A stretch of 38,123 nt of DNA. Origin: JAPHTQ01 sp050302275 (GTDB lineage: Bacteria; Pseudomonadota; Gammaproteobacteria; Thiohalomonadales; Thiohalomonadaceae). Positions 31,511 to 38,123 of the stretch are shown piece by piece; the stretch's first letter is position 1; every line of letters starts with the position of its first letter. Both the position numbers and the translations under genes were made by a program. Below the pieces are notes generated by a model. The model saw only the letters and a program-made list of their open reading frames with translations, was not told the DNA's origin and did no database searches. The stretch spans positions 1-38,123 of the forward strand of contig JBNLAT010000029.1 in NCBI GenBank assembly GCA_050302275.1. The letters are read 5' to 3'.

Positions 31511-31526
31511 TCAAGTAACGTGCCAA
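31511..31526 (-). promoter_or_regulatory. Sigma54 promoter of the aldehyde dehydrogenase gene
   Basis: On the minus strand TTGGCACGTTACTTGA matches TTGGCACG-N4-TTGC except that the -12 GC is GA. It lies 72 bases upstream of the ATG. The divergent AcoR-type activator supports sigma54 control. Confidence 0.7.
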
Positions 31527-31620
31527 AACGAAGGGGAAAGATAATCGTTTGATTTTTAGAGGAATTATTGCTGTGACGCGCAAAGCTGGCACATCATGCA
31601 ACGTTCCAGTATTTACCACC

Positions 31621-31637
31621 TGTCTCAAAATGTGACA
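31621..31637. promoter_or_regulatory. Candidate AcoR-type activator site
   Basis: TGTCTCA-AAA-TGTGACA is an inverted repeat with six of seven positions symmetric. It lies about 95 bases upstream of the aldehyde dehydrogenase sigma54 promoter and the same distance from the activator's own ATG, as expected for an enhancer serving a divergent pair. Confidence 0.55.
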
Positions 31638-31730
31638 GTCAGTAGGGGATTGCAGTGGATCAGTTGCGCTTGAGGTCTATCTATTTATACTGACCGAAAA
31701 CAGGCGATTCCCCTTGCCGAGGAGTGCCGT

Positions 31731-33635
31731 ATGAGCACCACACTAGCCACGGCGGATCTACGCAAAGCACGCATGCACCTGCTGGAGCATGGCGACTGTC
31801 CGACCGATATCATTGATGAGCGCATTGCCCGTTCGTGGCAACGCAGTCTGGCCGCGGGACTTTCACCGGTCGGCAGACTTTCCGATTCCGAACACCTCAC
31901 CGGCAACAGCCTGCGCCAGGTACTCGCGCGCAACCATGACCTGTTGGCCCATTCCCGTCCGGTGATGGAATACCTCTACGAACAGATGCGCCACAGTCAC
32001 AGCATGATTATCCTGGCTGACCGACGCGCCACCCTGATGCAGACCATGGGCGATGTCGACTTTCTCACCAAGGCGGAACGTGTGGCGCTTTCCGTGGGCG
32101 CTTCCTGGCAGGAAAAATATCGCGGTACCAATGCCATCGGTACCGCACTGGAGGAGGCGAACAGCGTTGAGATCAATGGCGAGGAGCACTTCCTCAATCG
32201 CAACGGATTCCTTACCTGTGCTGCTGCGCCGATTATGGCAGCGGACGGCACCTTGCTGGGCGTCATTGATGTCTCAGGTGACAACCGTCGTCGCCATCCG
32301 CATACACTTGGACTGGTCGGCATGGCCGCCAGGATGATCGAAAACCGCCTGGTGCTGGCCGATCGTCACCACTCAATCCTCCTGCGCCTGCATGCCTACC
32401 CGGAAGGAATCGGTACCGTCGCCGAGGGAATTATTACCCTGTCTGAAGAGGGGCGAATTGTCGGTGCCAACCGTACCGCGCTTTCCATGTTGCGACTAAC
32501 CGCACTCGATCTGGGTGTCATACCGCTAAATCGGGTTATCGATGCACGACTCGAAGAACTGTTATCGCACTACAAACATCGCCCGGAACGGGCCACACAA
32601 ATCCACCTTCGTGATGGCAGTGCGCTCTATGCGAAAGTGCATGTCGAACAGTCGATTCTGACACCATCCATAACAAGCTCGTCTCCGGCAAAAACTCGTG
32701 ATGCGCTGGCGGCACTGGATAGTGGCGATCCGGCCTGGCATGCTGCAGCGGAGAAGACGCGACGAATTCTGGACAAACCGATCCCGTTGCTGATTCATGG
32801 CGAATCGGGTGTCGGCAAAGAATACTTTGCCCGTGCGGTGCACGATAGTGGTCCGCGCAAAGACGGGCCGTTTGTCGCCATCAACTGTGCCGCGTTGCCG
32901 GAAAACCTGATCGAAGCGGAGCTGTTCGGTTACTGTGCCGGTGCGTTCACTGGTGCGAGGCGCGATGGTTATCAGGGAAAACTGCGTGAGGCGCATGGCG
33001 GAACACTGTTCTTGGACGAAATCGGTGACATGCCGCTACCGATGCAGACACGTCTGCTGCGAGTTCTGCAAGAGCGTAAGGTAACGCCGTTGGGTGGTAG
33101 CAAGGCGTTCGATGTGGACTTTACTCTAATCTGTGCTTCTCACCGTAAGCTACGCGAAGAGGTCGATAACGGAACCTTCCGCAGCGATCTCTACTATCGT
33201 ATCAACGGTCTTACTGTCACATTACCTGCGTTGCGTGAACGTAGCGATCTGCAAATACTGACCGAACGTATCTTGGATGAGATTAACCATAATCATCGCG
33301 TTATCCTTTCGCCCACGCTGCTGAACGAATTCAGTCGTTACCCATGGCCAGGTAACCTGCGCCAGTATGCCAATGTACTGCGTACTGCCAGTGCTATGTT
33401 GGATGAGAACGAACTCTGTATCGATTGGCAGCATCTGCCAGAAGACCTGGCCGAAGAACTGACTGAGCTTCCTCGCCATGTTGAAGAATCTACACACTCT
33501 CCACAAAACCTCAAAGAACTCTCTATGGTAGCGATACATAAAACACTGGAAGAGTGTCGCGGTAATGTTTCAAAGGCAGCACGTCAACTCGGTATCAGTC
33601 GGCAGACGTTGTATCGTAAATTAAAAACTCACTAA
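31731..33635 (+). CDS. AcoR-family sigma54-dependent transcriptional activator
   Basis: A 634-aa enhancer-binding protein. The N-terminal ~200 residues are the AcoR-type sensor (ARSWQRSLAAGLSP..., HSMIILADRRATLMQTMGD, ...KYRGTNAIGTALEE, a GAF fold), followed by a PAS-like segment. The AAA+ domain shows Walker A GESGVGKE (357-364), GAFTGA (near 403), GGTLFLDEIGDMP and R-finger-region sequences. The C-terminus is a Fis-type helix-turn-helix (CRGNVSKAARQLGISRQTLYRKLK). GAGGAG precedes the ATG. Its divergent position makes the aldehyde dehydrogenase-DUF779 unit its likely target, with acetaldehyde, acetoin or an alcohol-derived compound as inducer. Confidence 0.88.
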   Translation: MSTTLATADLRKARMHLLEHGDCPTDIIDERIARSWQRSLAAGLSPVGRLSDSEHLTGNSLRQVLARNHDLLAHSRPVMEYLYEQMRHSHSMIILADRRATLMQTMGDVDFLTKAERVALSVGASWQEKYRGTNAIGTALEEANSVEINGEEHFLNRNGFLTCAAAPIMAADGTLLGVIDVSGDNRRRHPHTLGLVGMAARMIENRLVLADRHHSILLRLHAYPEGIGTVAEGIITLSEEGRIVGANRTALSMLRLTALDLGVIPLNRVIDARLEELLSHYKHRPERATQIHLRDGSALYAKVHVEQSILTPSITSSSPAKTRDALAALDSGDPAWHAAAEKTRRILDKPIPLLIHGESGVGKEYFARAVHDSGPRKDGPFVAINCAALPENLIEAELFGYCAGAFTGARRDGYQGKLREAHGGTLFLDEIGDMPLPMQTRLLRVLQERKVTPLGGSKAFDVDFTLICASHRKLREEVDNGTFRSDLYYRINGLTVTLPALRERSDLQILTERILDEINHNHRVILSPTLLNEFSRYPWPGNLRQYANVLRTASAMLDENELCIDWQHLPEDLAEELTELPRHVEESTHSPQNLKELSMVAIHKTLEECRGNVSKAARQLGISRQTLYRKLKTH

Positions 33636-33660
33636 CGCCTTAGTGGATGCCAGGGTAAAA

Positions 33661-33907
33661 CTAGTGGCCCGTTTTCGGGTCTTCTCCGATCAGTATATGT
33701 GTGTCACTCAAAAACCGATGTGGTGGCACATGCAGGTTTTCTGGCGCAGGCACACCCTTGAATACTCGACCGGCCAGGTCGTAGCGTGAACCCTGACAGG
33801 GACAGAACCCTGGCAAGTGCTGTCCCGCTGGTAAGCACACCGATGGCACCTGCTGCGTTGTGCATAACACGTCTTCGACGTTGATTACTTGTGCCAGACT
33901 TTCTCAT
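33661..33907 (-). pseudogene. Remnant of a Rieske iron-sulfur protein gene (petA-like)
   Basis: Two pieces in different frames look like the ends of a bc1-type Rieske protein. From the ATG at 33907 the frame reads MRKSGTSNQRRRRVMHNAAG..., resembling the twin-arginine N-terminal anchor. After about 35 codons the matching frame changes to ...PGFCPCQGSRYDLAGRVFKG then VPAPENLHVPP and FLSDTHILIGED up to the stop at 33661, the conserved C-terminal block. Everything between, including the first ligand loop CTHxGC, is missing or damaged, and the second loop reads CPCQ instead of CPCH. An internal deletion with frame loss, leaving a dead gene, explains this best. No petB follows. The real cytochrome bc1 set is presumably elsewhere. 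Confidence 0.72.
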
Positions 33908-33976
33908 CAATGTTTGCCTCACTGCTGTCCATAATTGAGTATAGTAGGGGAAGTCGTGCTGGACAGAGGGGGCGGT

Positions 33977-34954
33977 ATGAAGGCGTTGGTTTATACACAT
34001 TACGGCACACCAGATGTGCTACGGCTAAAAGAGGTGGAGAAACCGGTGCCGAATGATGATCAGGTGCTGGTTAAAATTCATGCGACAACGGTCAACCGTA
34101 CCGACAATGCAACCATCAAGGCCATTCCTTTCTTTCTCCGTATTGTCACCGGCCTGTTCAGGCCTAAAAAACAGATCCCAGGTAGTGATTTTTCAGGTGT
34201 AGTGGAAGCCGTTGGCAGGAATATCTCTTCACTGAAAACCGGCGACAGGGTATTCGGTTTTGATGACCAGGGCGCAATGTCGCATGCCGAATATACGGTA
34301 ATCACTGAAGACAAAGTTGCCCTCATGCCTGAGGGCCTGGATTTTCAGCAGGCAGCAGCCTGTTGTGAAGGTTTTCACTATGCTTACAACTGCATTAACA
34401 AGATCCCACTCAAGGAAGGGAACTCGGTGCTGGTGTATGGTGCAACCGGCGCCATCGGTTCTGCCGCTGTGCAACTACTCAAGGCTTCGGACGTCTATGT
34501 TACCGCTGTGTGCGGTACGGAAAGTATTGAGAGGGTGAAGCAACTTGGTGCGGATAAGATATACGACTACAAAACGGAAGATTTCACTCAGGACGAGCAG
34601 CGTTTTGACTTGGTCTTCGACGCTGTGGGCAAGGCCTCCTTTTTTAAATGCTTCCATCTGATTAAACCCGGCGGTGCCTATACCTCATCGGACCTGGGAT
34701 TTCTGTGGCAAAACCTGTTCCTGTTGCTGATCGTCCCAGTTGTCAGGCCTTTGCTCGGAATGCGCAGAATGATTTCGCCGGTTCCATACAATATAAAGAA
34801 AAGTCTGTTGCTGGTGAAAGGACTGGTGGAACAGGGTAAATACCGACCGCTAATCGACAGAAAATTCTCTTTTAATGAGATTATCCATGCCTATCGCTAT
34901 GTAGAAAAGAAGCATAAGAAAGGAAATGTGATTGTATCAATAGTGGAGCAGTAG
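33977..34954 (+). CDS. Zinc-independent MDR-family NAD(P)H oxidoreductase (quinone reductase-like)
   Basis: The 325-aa product belongs to the medium-chain dehydrogenase/reductase superfamily: MKALVYTHYGTPDVLRLKEV, VNRTDNATIKA, IPGSDFSGVVEAVG and the nucleotide-binding YGATGAIGSAAVQLLK. The zinc-binding cysteines of alcohol dehydrogenases are absent, as in quinone oxidoreductases and enoyl reductases. The start at 33977 follows GAGGGGGCGG; a longer frame to 33935 is less likely. It has no pathway context: upstream is the Rieske remnant, and downstream, 24 bases away, a membrane protein probably shares its transcript. Confidence 0.82.
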   Translation: MKALVYTHYGTPDVLRLKEVEKPVPNDDQVLVKIHATTVNRTDNATIKAIPFFLRIVTGLFRPKKQIPGSDFSGVVEAVGRNISSLKTGDRVFGFDDQGAMSHAEYTVITEDKVALMPEGLDFQQAAACCEGFHYAYNCINKIPLKEGNSVLVYGATGAIGSAAVQLLKASDVYVTAVCGTESIERVKQLGADKIYDYKTEDFTQDEQRFDLVFDAVGKASFFKCFHLIKPGGAYTSSDLGFLWQNLFLLLIVPVVRPLLGMRRMISPVPYNIKKSLLLVKGLVEQGKYRPLIDRKFSFNEIIHAYRYVEKKHKKGNVIVSIVEQ

Positions 34955-34978
34955 CATCACCATGCCTTGGAGGAGAAT

Positions 34979-35644
34979 ATGTTTCTAGGACATTTTGGTG
35001 TCGGTTTTGGCGCGAAAAAGTTTGCACCGAAGGTCTCATTAGGTACCTTGTTTCTCGCATCGCAATTTATCGATCTACTTTGGCCACTTCTTTTGCTGCT
35101 CGGCCTTGAGCAGGTGGAAATTGTTCCTGGTATAACCACTGTTACCCCACTGCTATTTAAACAATATCCCATCTCGCACAGTTTACTGGCGGTGATAGGT
35201 TGGGGAGTATTGGTGGGTAGTGTTTATTTTATTATCAAGCGACAACGCTTCACGGCTATGTTGCTCGGTTTTCTGGTAGTCAGTCATTGGCTGCTTGATA
35301 CTATCGTGCACCGGCCGGACTTGCCGCTTTATCCCGGCAGCAAGACGCTAATTGGCTTTGATGCCTGGTCATCATTACCTCTGACACTACTAATAGAACT
35401 TTCTATTTTCTTTTTTGGTCTGTGGCTCTATGCGCGCAGCACAAAAGCCAACGATGCAGCAGGGAAATGGGGACTGATTGGATTAGTCGGTTTTCTGTTA
35501 CTGATCTATTTAGGCAATGTTTTTGGTAGTCTGCCACCCAGCAGTCAGGCAATAGCCTGGCTGGGACAGGCTCAGTGGCTATTAATACTTTGGGGTTACT
35601 GGGTCGATAAGCATAGATATAATCGAATTCAGGAAATGAAATAG
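34979..35644 (+). CDS. Polytopic membrane protein, YdjM/DUF457-like
   Basis: The 221-aa product has about five hydrophobic segments and conserved-looking polar spots HFGVGFGAKK, ASQFIDLLWPLLLLLG, HSLLAVIGWG and SHWLLDTIVHRPDLPLYPG. This His/Asp pattern resembles membrane-bound putative metal-dependent hydrolases of the YdjM/DUF457 type, though the match is loose. The ATG at 34979 with AGGAGA upstream is preferred to a TTG at 34967. Its end overlaps the convergent dsrE2 gene by 16 bases. Confidence 0.65.
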   Translation: MFLGHFGVGFGAKKFAPKVSLGTLFLASQFIDLLWPLLLLLGLEQVEIVPGITTVTPLLFKQYPISHSLLAVIGWGVLVGSVYFIIKRQRFTAMLLGFLVVSHWLLDTIVHRPDLPLYPGSKTLIGFDAWSSLPLTLLIELSIFFFGLWLYARSTKANDAAGKWGLIGLVGFLLLIYLGNVFGSLPPSSQAIAWLGQAQWLLILWGYWVDKHRYNRIQEMK

Positions 35645-36198
35645 GCGGTCCTCGCATTCAGTGCGACGTCATACATCGCCGCTACACCACACACATCCAC
35701 CGGTACAATCCATTCGTCATTGTCGAAACCCATCAGACCCAATGACGGGGCGCAGACCTGGAAGGTAACACCCGCCTCTACGGCCAGTTCGATCTGCTCC
35801 TCAAGCGGCGACATCTGTCCTTTCATCATATAGTTGAAGAATTTCCGGCCAACACTTCCGAAGGCGAATTTTGAGGGTGCAAGATCCTTGTGGCTGCCGG
35901 GAAGCATCAAGTTGATCAATTTGTGGGTGAATTTCTTGCCTTTGAGCTTGCGCCCCTTCTTGATCACGCTACATCCCCAGAAGGTGAAGAATATGCTTAC
36001 TTCCATACCCATCGCTGCGGCCCCATTTGCCATCATGAAGGCCGCCATCGCCTTGTCGAAATCACCGGAGAGCAGGATGATAGAGATCTTGTCTTCAGGC
36101 ACTTTTCTGCGTAGCGCCTTGATTTCATCCTCAAGGGCGTTAATGCGCAGGGCGAGGTCGGTTTCTGGAATTGTCTGAAGCTGGGTTGCCTGTGCCAT
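35629..36198 (-). CDS. DsrE2-type sulfur-trafficking protein (DsrE/DsrF-like family)
   Basis: A 189-aa protein with an N-terminal coiled segment (about residues 10-33) and the DsrE fold: ISIILLSGDFDKAMAAFMMANGAAAMGMEVSIFFTFWGC. Cys76 in FWGCSVIKKG is the conserved sulfur-carrying cysteine; further cysteines occur in QVCAPSLGLMG and VDVCGV. The insert PGSHKDLAPSKFAFGSVGRKFFNYMMKG is typical of DsrE2/DUF-peroxiredoxin-type members found with TusA and rhodanese in sulfur oxidisers. AGGAG precedes the ATG. It is divergent from a MarR regulator with an operator-like palindrome between them. TusA and rhodanese genes are not adjacent here. Confidence 0.82.
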   Translation of the reverse strand: MAQATQLQTIPETDLALRINALEDEIKALRRKVPEDKISIILLSGDFDKAMAAFMMANGAAAMGMEVSIFFTFWGCSVIKKGRKLKGKKFTHKLINLMLPGSHKDLAPSKFAFGSVGRKFFNYMMKGQMSPLEEQIELAVEAGVTFQVCAPSLGLMGFDNDEWIVPVDVCGVAAMYDVALNARTAYFIS

Positions 36199-36278
36199 GT
36201 CTGACTCCTGTTGCGTTAATGTATGCTTATGTGCTTATTTAAGAGGACAGTACCAGCCGAGACAAATCGAAAGATTTT

Positions 36279-36293
36279 GTTAGTTGGACTAAC
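36279..36293. promoter_or_regulatory. MarR-type operator between dsrE2 and marR
   Basis: GTTAGT-TGG-ACTAAC is a perfect 6-bp inverted repeat, followed by another TAAC. It lies 28-42 bases upstream of the marR start and about 80 bases upstream of dsrE2. The size and AT-rich symmetry suit a MarR dimer, suggesting autoregulation and control of dsrE2. Confidence 0.55.
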
Positions 36294-36320
36294 TAACAAG
36301 AACAAGGGTGATTGAATGTA

Positions 36321-36725
36321 ATGTCAGAACTAAATGTGATGGACCTGCTCAGGGCGATGCAGGTGTTGGAGAAGCGAATTGCTGTGTCGTTGCTATATTC
36401 CGGTCTGCGCATTCCGCAGTTCCGCTTACTGGACTTACTCGATGAAAAAGGACCGTTGACGGTAACCGAAATTAGCAATCTTATGGATGTGACTCGCGCC
36501 ACCGTCAGTGTGATGGTGAATGAGTTGATTCGAGCTGGGGTGTTGATTACTGATGAGAATCCATCAGACCGACGTTCGTTTCATCTCAGCCTGACCGAGT
36601 CGGGTCGCAACAAGTTGAATGTCGGGCGTAGCGATATGATGGTAATGCAGCAGAAAATTTCAACAAACTACTCTGGTGAAATGCTGCAGATGCTCAACGA
36701 CTTTTCCCGCCAGGTGCTGGGGTAA
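36321..36725 (+). CDS. MarR-family transcriptional regulator
   Basis: The 134-aa product contains a winged helix: PQFRLLDLLDEKGPLTVTEISNLMDVTRATVSVMVNELIRAGVLI, wing DENPSDRRSFHLSLTESGR. The DxRS/TxxG wing pattern is typical of MarR. The start is either ATG 36321 or TTG 36312, the latter having AAGGGTGA immediately upstream. No cysteines are visible, so thiol sensing is unlikely. It is divergent from dsrE2 and overlaps the convergent alkD gene by 32 bases at the 3' end. Confidence 0.82.
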   Translation: MSELNVMDLLRAMQVLEKRIAVSLLYSGLRIPQFRLLDLLDEKGPLTVTEISNLMDVTRATVSVMVNELIRAGVLITDENPSDRRSFHLSLTESGRNKLNVGRSDMMVMQQKISTNYSGEMLQMLNDFSRQVLG

Positions 36726-37452
36726 TAGTACCGTTCAGATAGGCCTTGCGCCGTCTTTCCGGAAAGTGCTCAATCGCGTAGCGCAACATAGTGCGCGGCA
36801 TTTTCCGGTAGTGCTTTAACAAAAACTCTTCTTCCCGTTTTCGATCACGCTTGCCGATCTCTCGCAGCATCCAGCCCACCGCTTTGTGCATCAGGTCGTG
36901 TTCATCCCGCATTAATATCTTCGCCAATTTCAGTGCGTCATCGAAGTCGTTATTGGCGATAAAGTAGAAGGTCGCCAGCATGGCAATGCGTCGTTCCCAC
37001 AGGGAATCGGAGCGAGCCAGTTCATAAAGCGGTTTGCGGGAGCGAGTATAGAGCCATGCACCGACAATGTGTCGGCAGGTTACGTCGATTAAGTCCCAGC
37101 CGTTAATGTGATCGGTGGAGTCGAGATAGAGTTGGTAGAGTACTTCCTGCTCATCTTCCTCAACACGCTGATAACGATAAACCATCAACAGCAGTGCCAA
37201 CATTCGCTCTTCATGCCAGGGAGACTTCAACAGCGGTTTGATCGTGCTGAGTGGCAATACCCCATACTCTTTCACCAGCGCACGGATTTGAGGCATGCGC
37301 AGGCCGAGAAAGCGGTCTCCTTCGCCATATTCACCCGGCCCGGTTTTGAAGAAGCGTAGTGCGTGTTTCGCCTGAACCGGATCGGCCAGTGCACGTACCG
37401 CGTCACGGATGTCCTTCGTTTTAATCTTCTGCTTTTTCGCTGTTATAGCCAT
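36694..37452 (-). CDS. AlkD-family DNA alkylation repair protein
   Basis: A 252-aa HEAT-repeat DNA glycosylase-like protein. RFFKTGPGEYGEGDRFLGLRMPQIRALVKEY, PWHEERMLALLLMV, INGWDLIDVTCRHIVGAWLY and LMHKAVGWMLREIGKRD are AlkD signatures; the NGWDLID segment supplies the aromatic and acidic residues that cradle the alkylated base. The C-terminal RTMLRYAIEHFPERRRKAYL matches family ends. It presumably removes N3/N7-alkylpurines. The gene stands alone, convergent with marR. Confidence 0.9.
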   Translation of the reverse strand: MAITAKKQKIKTKDIRDAVRALADPVQAKHALRFFKTGPGEYGEGDRFLGLRMPQIRALVKEYGVLPLSTIKPLLKSPWHEERMLALLLMVYRYQRVEEDEQEVLYQLYLDSTDHINGWDLIDVTCRHIVGAWLYTRSRKPLYELARSDSLWERRIAMLATFYFIANNDFDDALKLAKILMRDEHDLMHKAVGWMLREIGKRDRKREEEFLLKHYRKMPRTMLRYAIEHFPERRRKAYLNGTITPAPGGKSR

Positions 37453-37559
37453 AGTTATTGTGCGGTTTATAAATGAGTTTCAGTTGCGTTTTGTCATTCG
37501 TTCATCTGGCTGAGTGGTGTAAGTTGTTTGGCAACTCATCTGCTGTGGAGAATTGTACT

Positions 37560-37754
37560 GTGAAACTGCTCATCAAGATTATTGCCCATGTTCTGATCCT
37601 CGCCGGCATGTTCGTCATGCTCTCCAGCAGTATGACCGGTGGTGGTCTCAGTGGCCTGATCGGTCTTCCGCTGTTCATCGTCGGACTCGCGGCGCTGTTC
37701 CTTCCCGACATTCTCAGCAACCGGGCTCAGCTGACCAGCGCCAATCGGCACTGA
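37560..37754 (+). CDS. Small membrane protein upstream of the second nif promoter
   Basis: The 64-aa product starts at GTG with GGAG ten bases upstream; a longer frame to 37473 contains no better start. It has two hydrophobic stretches (LLIKIIAHVLILAGMFVML and GLIGLPLFIVGLAALFL) around a Gly/Ser turn, and a polar tail. It is probably an inner-membrane protein. Its stop is 10 bases before a NifA site. Function unknown. Confidence 0.55.
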   Translation: MKLLIKIIAHVLILAGMFVMLSSSMTGGGLSGLIGLPLFIVGLAALFLPDILSNRAQLTSANRH

Positions 37755-37763
37755 TCTCCCGGC

Positions 37764-37779
37764 TGTCGCATTTGCGACA
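37764..37779 (+). promoter_or_regulatory. NifA upstream activator site for the right-hand nif operon
   Basis: TGTCGCATTTGCGACA is an exact TGT-N10-ACA whose inner bases are also symmetric (TGTCGCA/TGCGACA), the best NifA site in the window. It is 96 bases upstream of the sigma54 promoter, an ideal distance. Confidence 0.88.
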
Positions 37780-37875
37780 ATTTGTTGCGGCAGAGTAGCA
37801 AAGTCTCCCACTAAATTTGTCGGTTAATATCTATAAGTTTTTGTAATCATTAGTTAAACAGTCTGTCTTTACCGC

Positions 37876-37890
37876 TGGCACAACGCTTGC
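37876..37890 (+). promoter_or_regulatory. Sigma54 promoter of the iscA-like gene
   Basis: TGGCACAACGCTTGC, followed by T, matches the -24/-12 consensus with a single difference. It lies about 43 bases upstream of the start codon. The interval back to the NifA site is AT-rich, as expected for an IHF bend. Confidence 0.9.
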
Positions 37891-37932
37891 TCTTACTTCA
37901 GGTAACGAAACCTGAAGATGGGAGCACAGCAG

Positions 37933-38123
37933 ATGATCACGATGACAGACAAGGCCGCCAAAGCCGCATCACTCTTTATCAAGGGCTCCGATACCCCCAC
38001 TGGTGGGCTACGTATCGCCATCACTGGCGGCGGATGCTCAGGATACACCTACAACCTCTCTATTGAGCCGGAAGCCGCAGACGACGACACCGTGGTCGAG
38101 CACGGCAAGATCAAGGTTTTCCT
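37933..38123 (+). CDS. IscA/HesB-type iron-sulfur carrier, probably nif-specific (3' end off the window)
   Basis: Only the first 63 codons are present. The sequence MITMTDKAAKAASLF... then GLRIAITGGGCSGYTYNLSI carries the first conserved cysteine (Cys35 in GGGCSG) of A-type carriers; the C-terminal CGC motif is outside. GGGAG precedes the ATG. The NifA site and sigma54 promoter upstream make this a nif-specific IscA (as iscA-nif in front of nifU/nifS in Azotobacter) rather than the housekeeping gene. A nif operon probably continues rightward. Confidence 0.88.
   Translation, partial: MITMTDKAAKAASLFIKGSDTPTGGLRIAITGGGCSGYTYNLSIEPEAADDDTVVEHGKIKVF

Noticed and set aside
1..38123. tRNA, rRNA, integrase, transposase or restriction-modification genes marking a mobile island
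   Set aside because: None could be recognised on either strand. The only mobile-looking features are the two hairpin repeats and the single REP-like hairpin.

Overview
The window reads as the chromosome of a gammaproteobacterial diazotroph. The left third has the gene order of the minor nif cluster of Azotobacter vinelandii: a divergent rnf operon, then nifL-nifA-nifB-fdxN-(small ORF)-nifO-nifQ. NifL and NifO are mostly proteobacterial, largely gammaproteobacterial, signatures. A DsrE2-type sulfur-trafficking protein, NifJ and DraG would suit a sulfur-oxidising Chromatiales-type bacterium (Sedimenticola or Ca. Thiodiazotropha-like), but that placement is an inference and no marker gene here fixes the genus.

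Layout. 1-4186 (minus): rnfA-B-C-D-G, cut at the left edge. 4187-4491: divergent promoter region with a sigma54 site facing each way and one TGT-N10-ACA NifA-type site. 4492-10752 (plus): nifL, nifA, nifB (own NifA site and sigma54 promoter), a frameshifted fdxN, a 43-aa ORF, nifO and nifQ. 10824-12649 (plus): a secreted propeller protein overlapping draG. 12633-14695 (minus): a Crp/Fnr regulator and a membrane-anchored di-haem peroxidase. 14807-16171: pabB. 16344-20941 (minus): nifJ plus a DHODH-like gene. 21068-23106: a SpmA/SpmB-type membrane protein and rsmJ. 23107-29291: an accessory stretch that looks AT-richer, with a large LVIVD-repeat lipoprotein, a divergent CsrA-like protein, a secreted coiled-coil protein, small ORFs, a bacterioferritin and a small lipoprotein. 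29309-33635: DUF779, aldehyde dehydrogenase and an AcoR-type sigma54 activator. 33661-33907: a decayed Rieske gene. 33977-37754: MDR oxidoreductase, membrane protein, DsrE2, MarR regulator, AlkD and a small membrane protein. 37764-38123: a perfect NifA site, a sigma54 promoter and the start of an IscA/HesB-type gene, apparently the beginning of a second nif operon continuing off the right edge.

How it fits together. Rnf (driven by ion motive force) and NifJ (driven by pyruvate) are two alternative sources of low-potential electrons for nitrogenase. NifB, NifQ and FdxN serve FeMo-cofactor synthesis. NifL/NifA tie expression to redox and nitrogen status. DraG removes inhibitory ADP-ribose from the Fe protein. 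Four sigma54-type promoters lie next to the nif/rnf genes, three TGT-N10-ACA sites accompany them, and a fifth sigma54 site fronts the aldehyde dehydrogenase.

The most unusual points are the fdxN frameshift at a run of seven A, a pair of ~147-bp hairpin-forming repeats whose ends supply the stop codon of the adjacent gene in both places, a CsrA-like protein with an insertion, and a Rieske remnant with an internal deletion.
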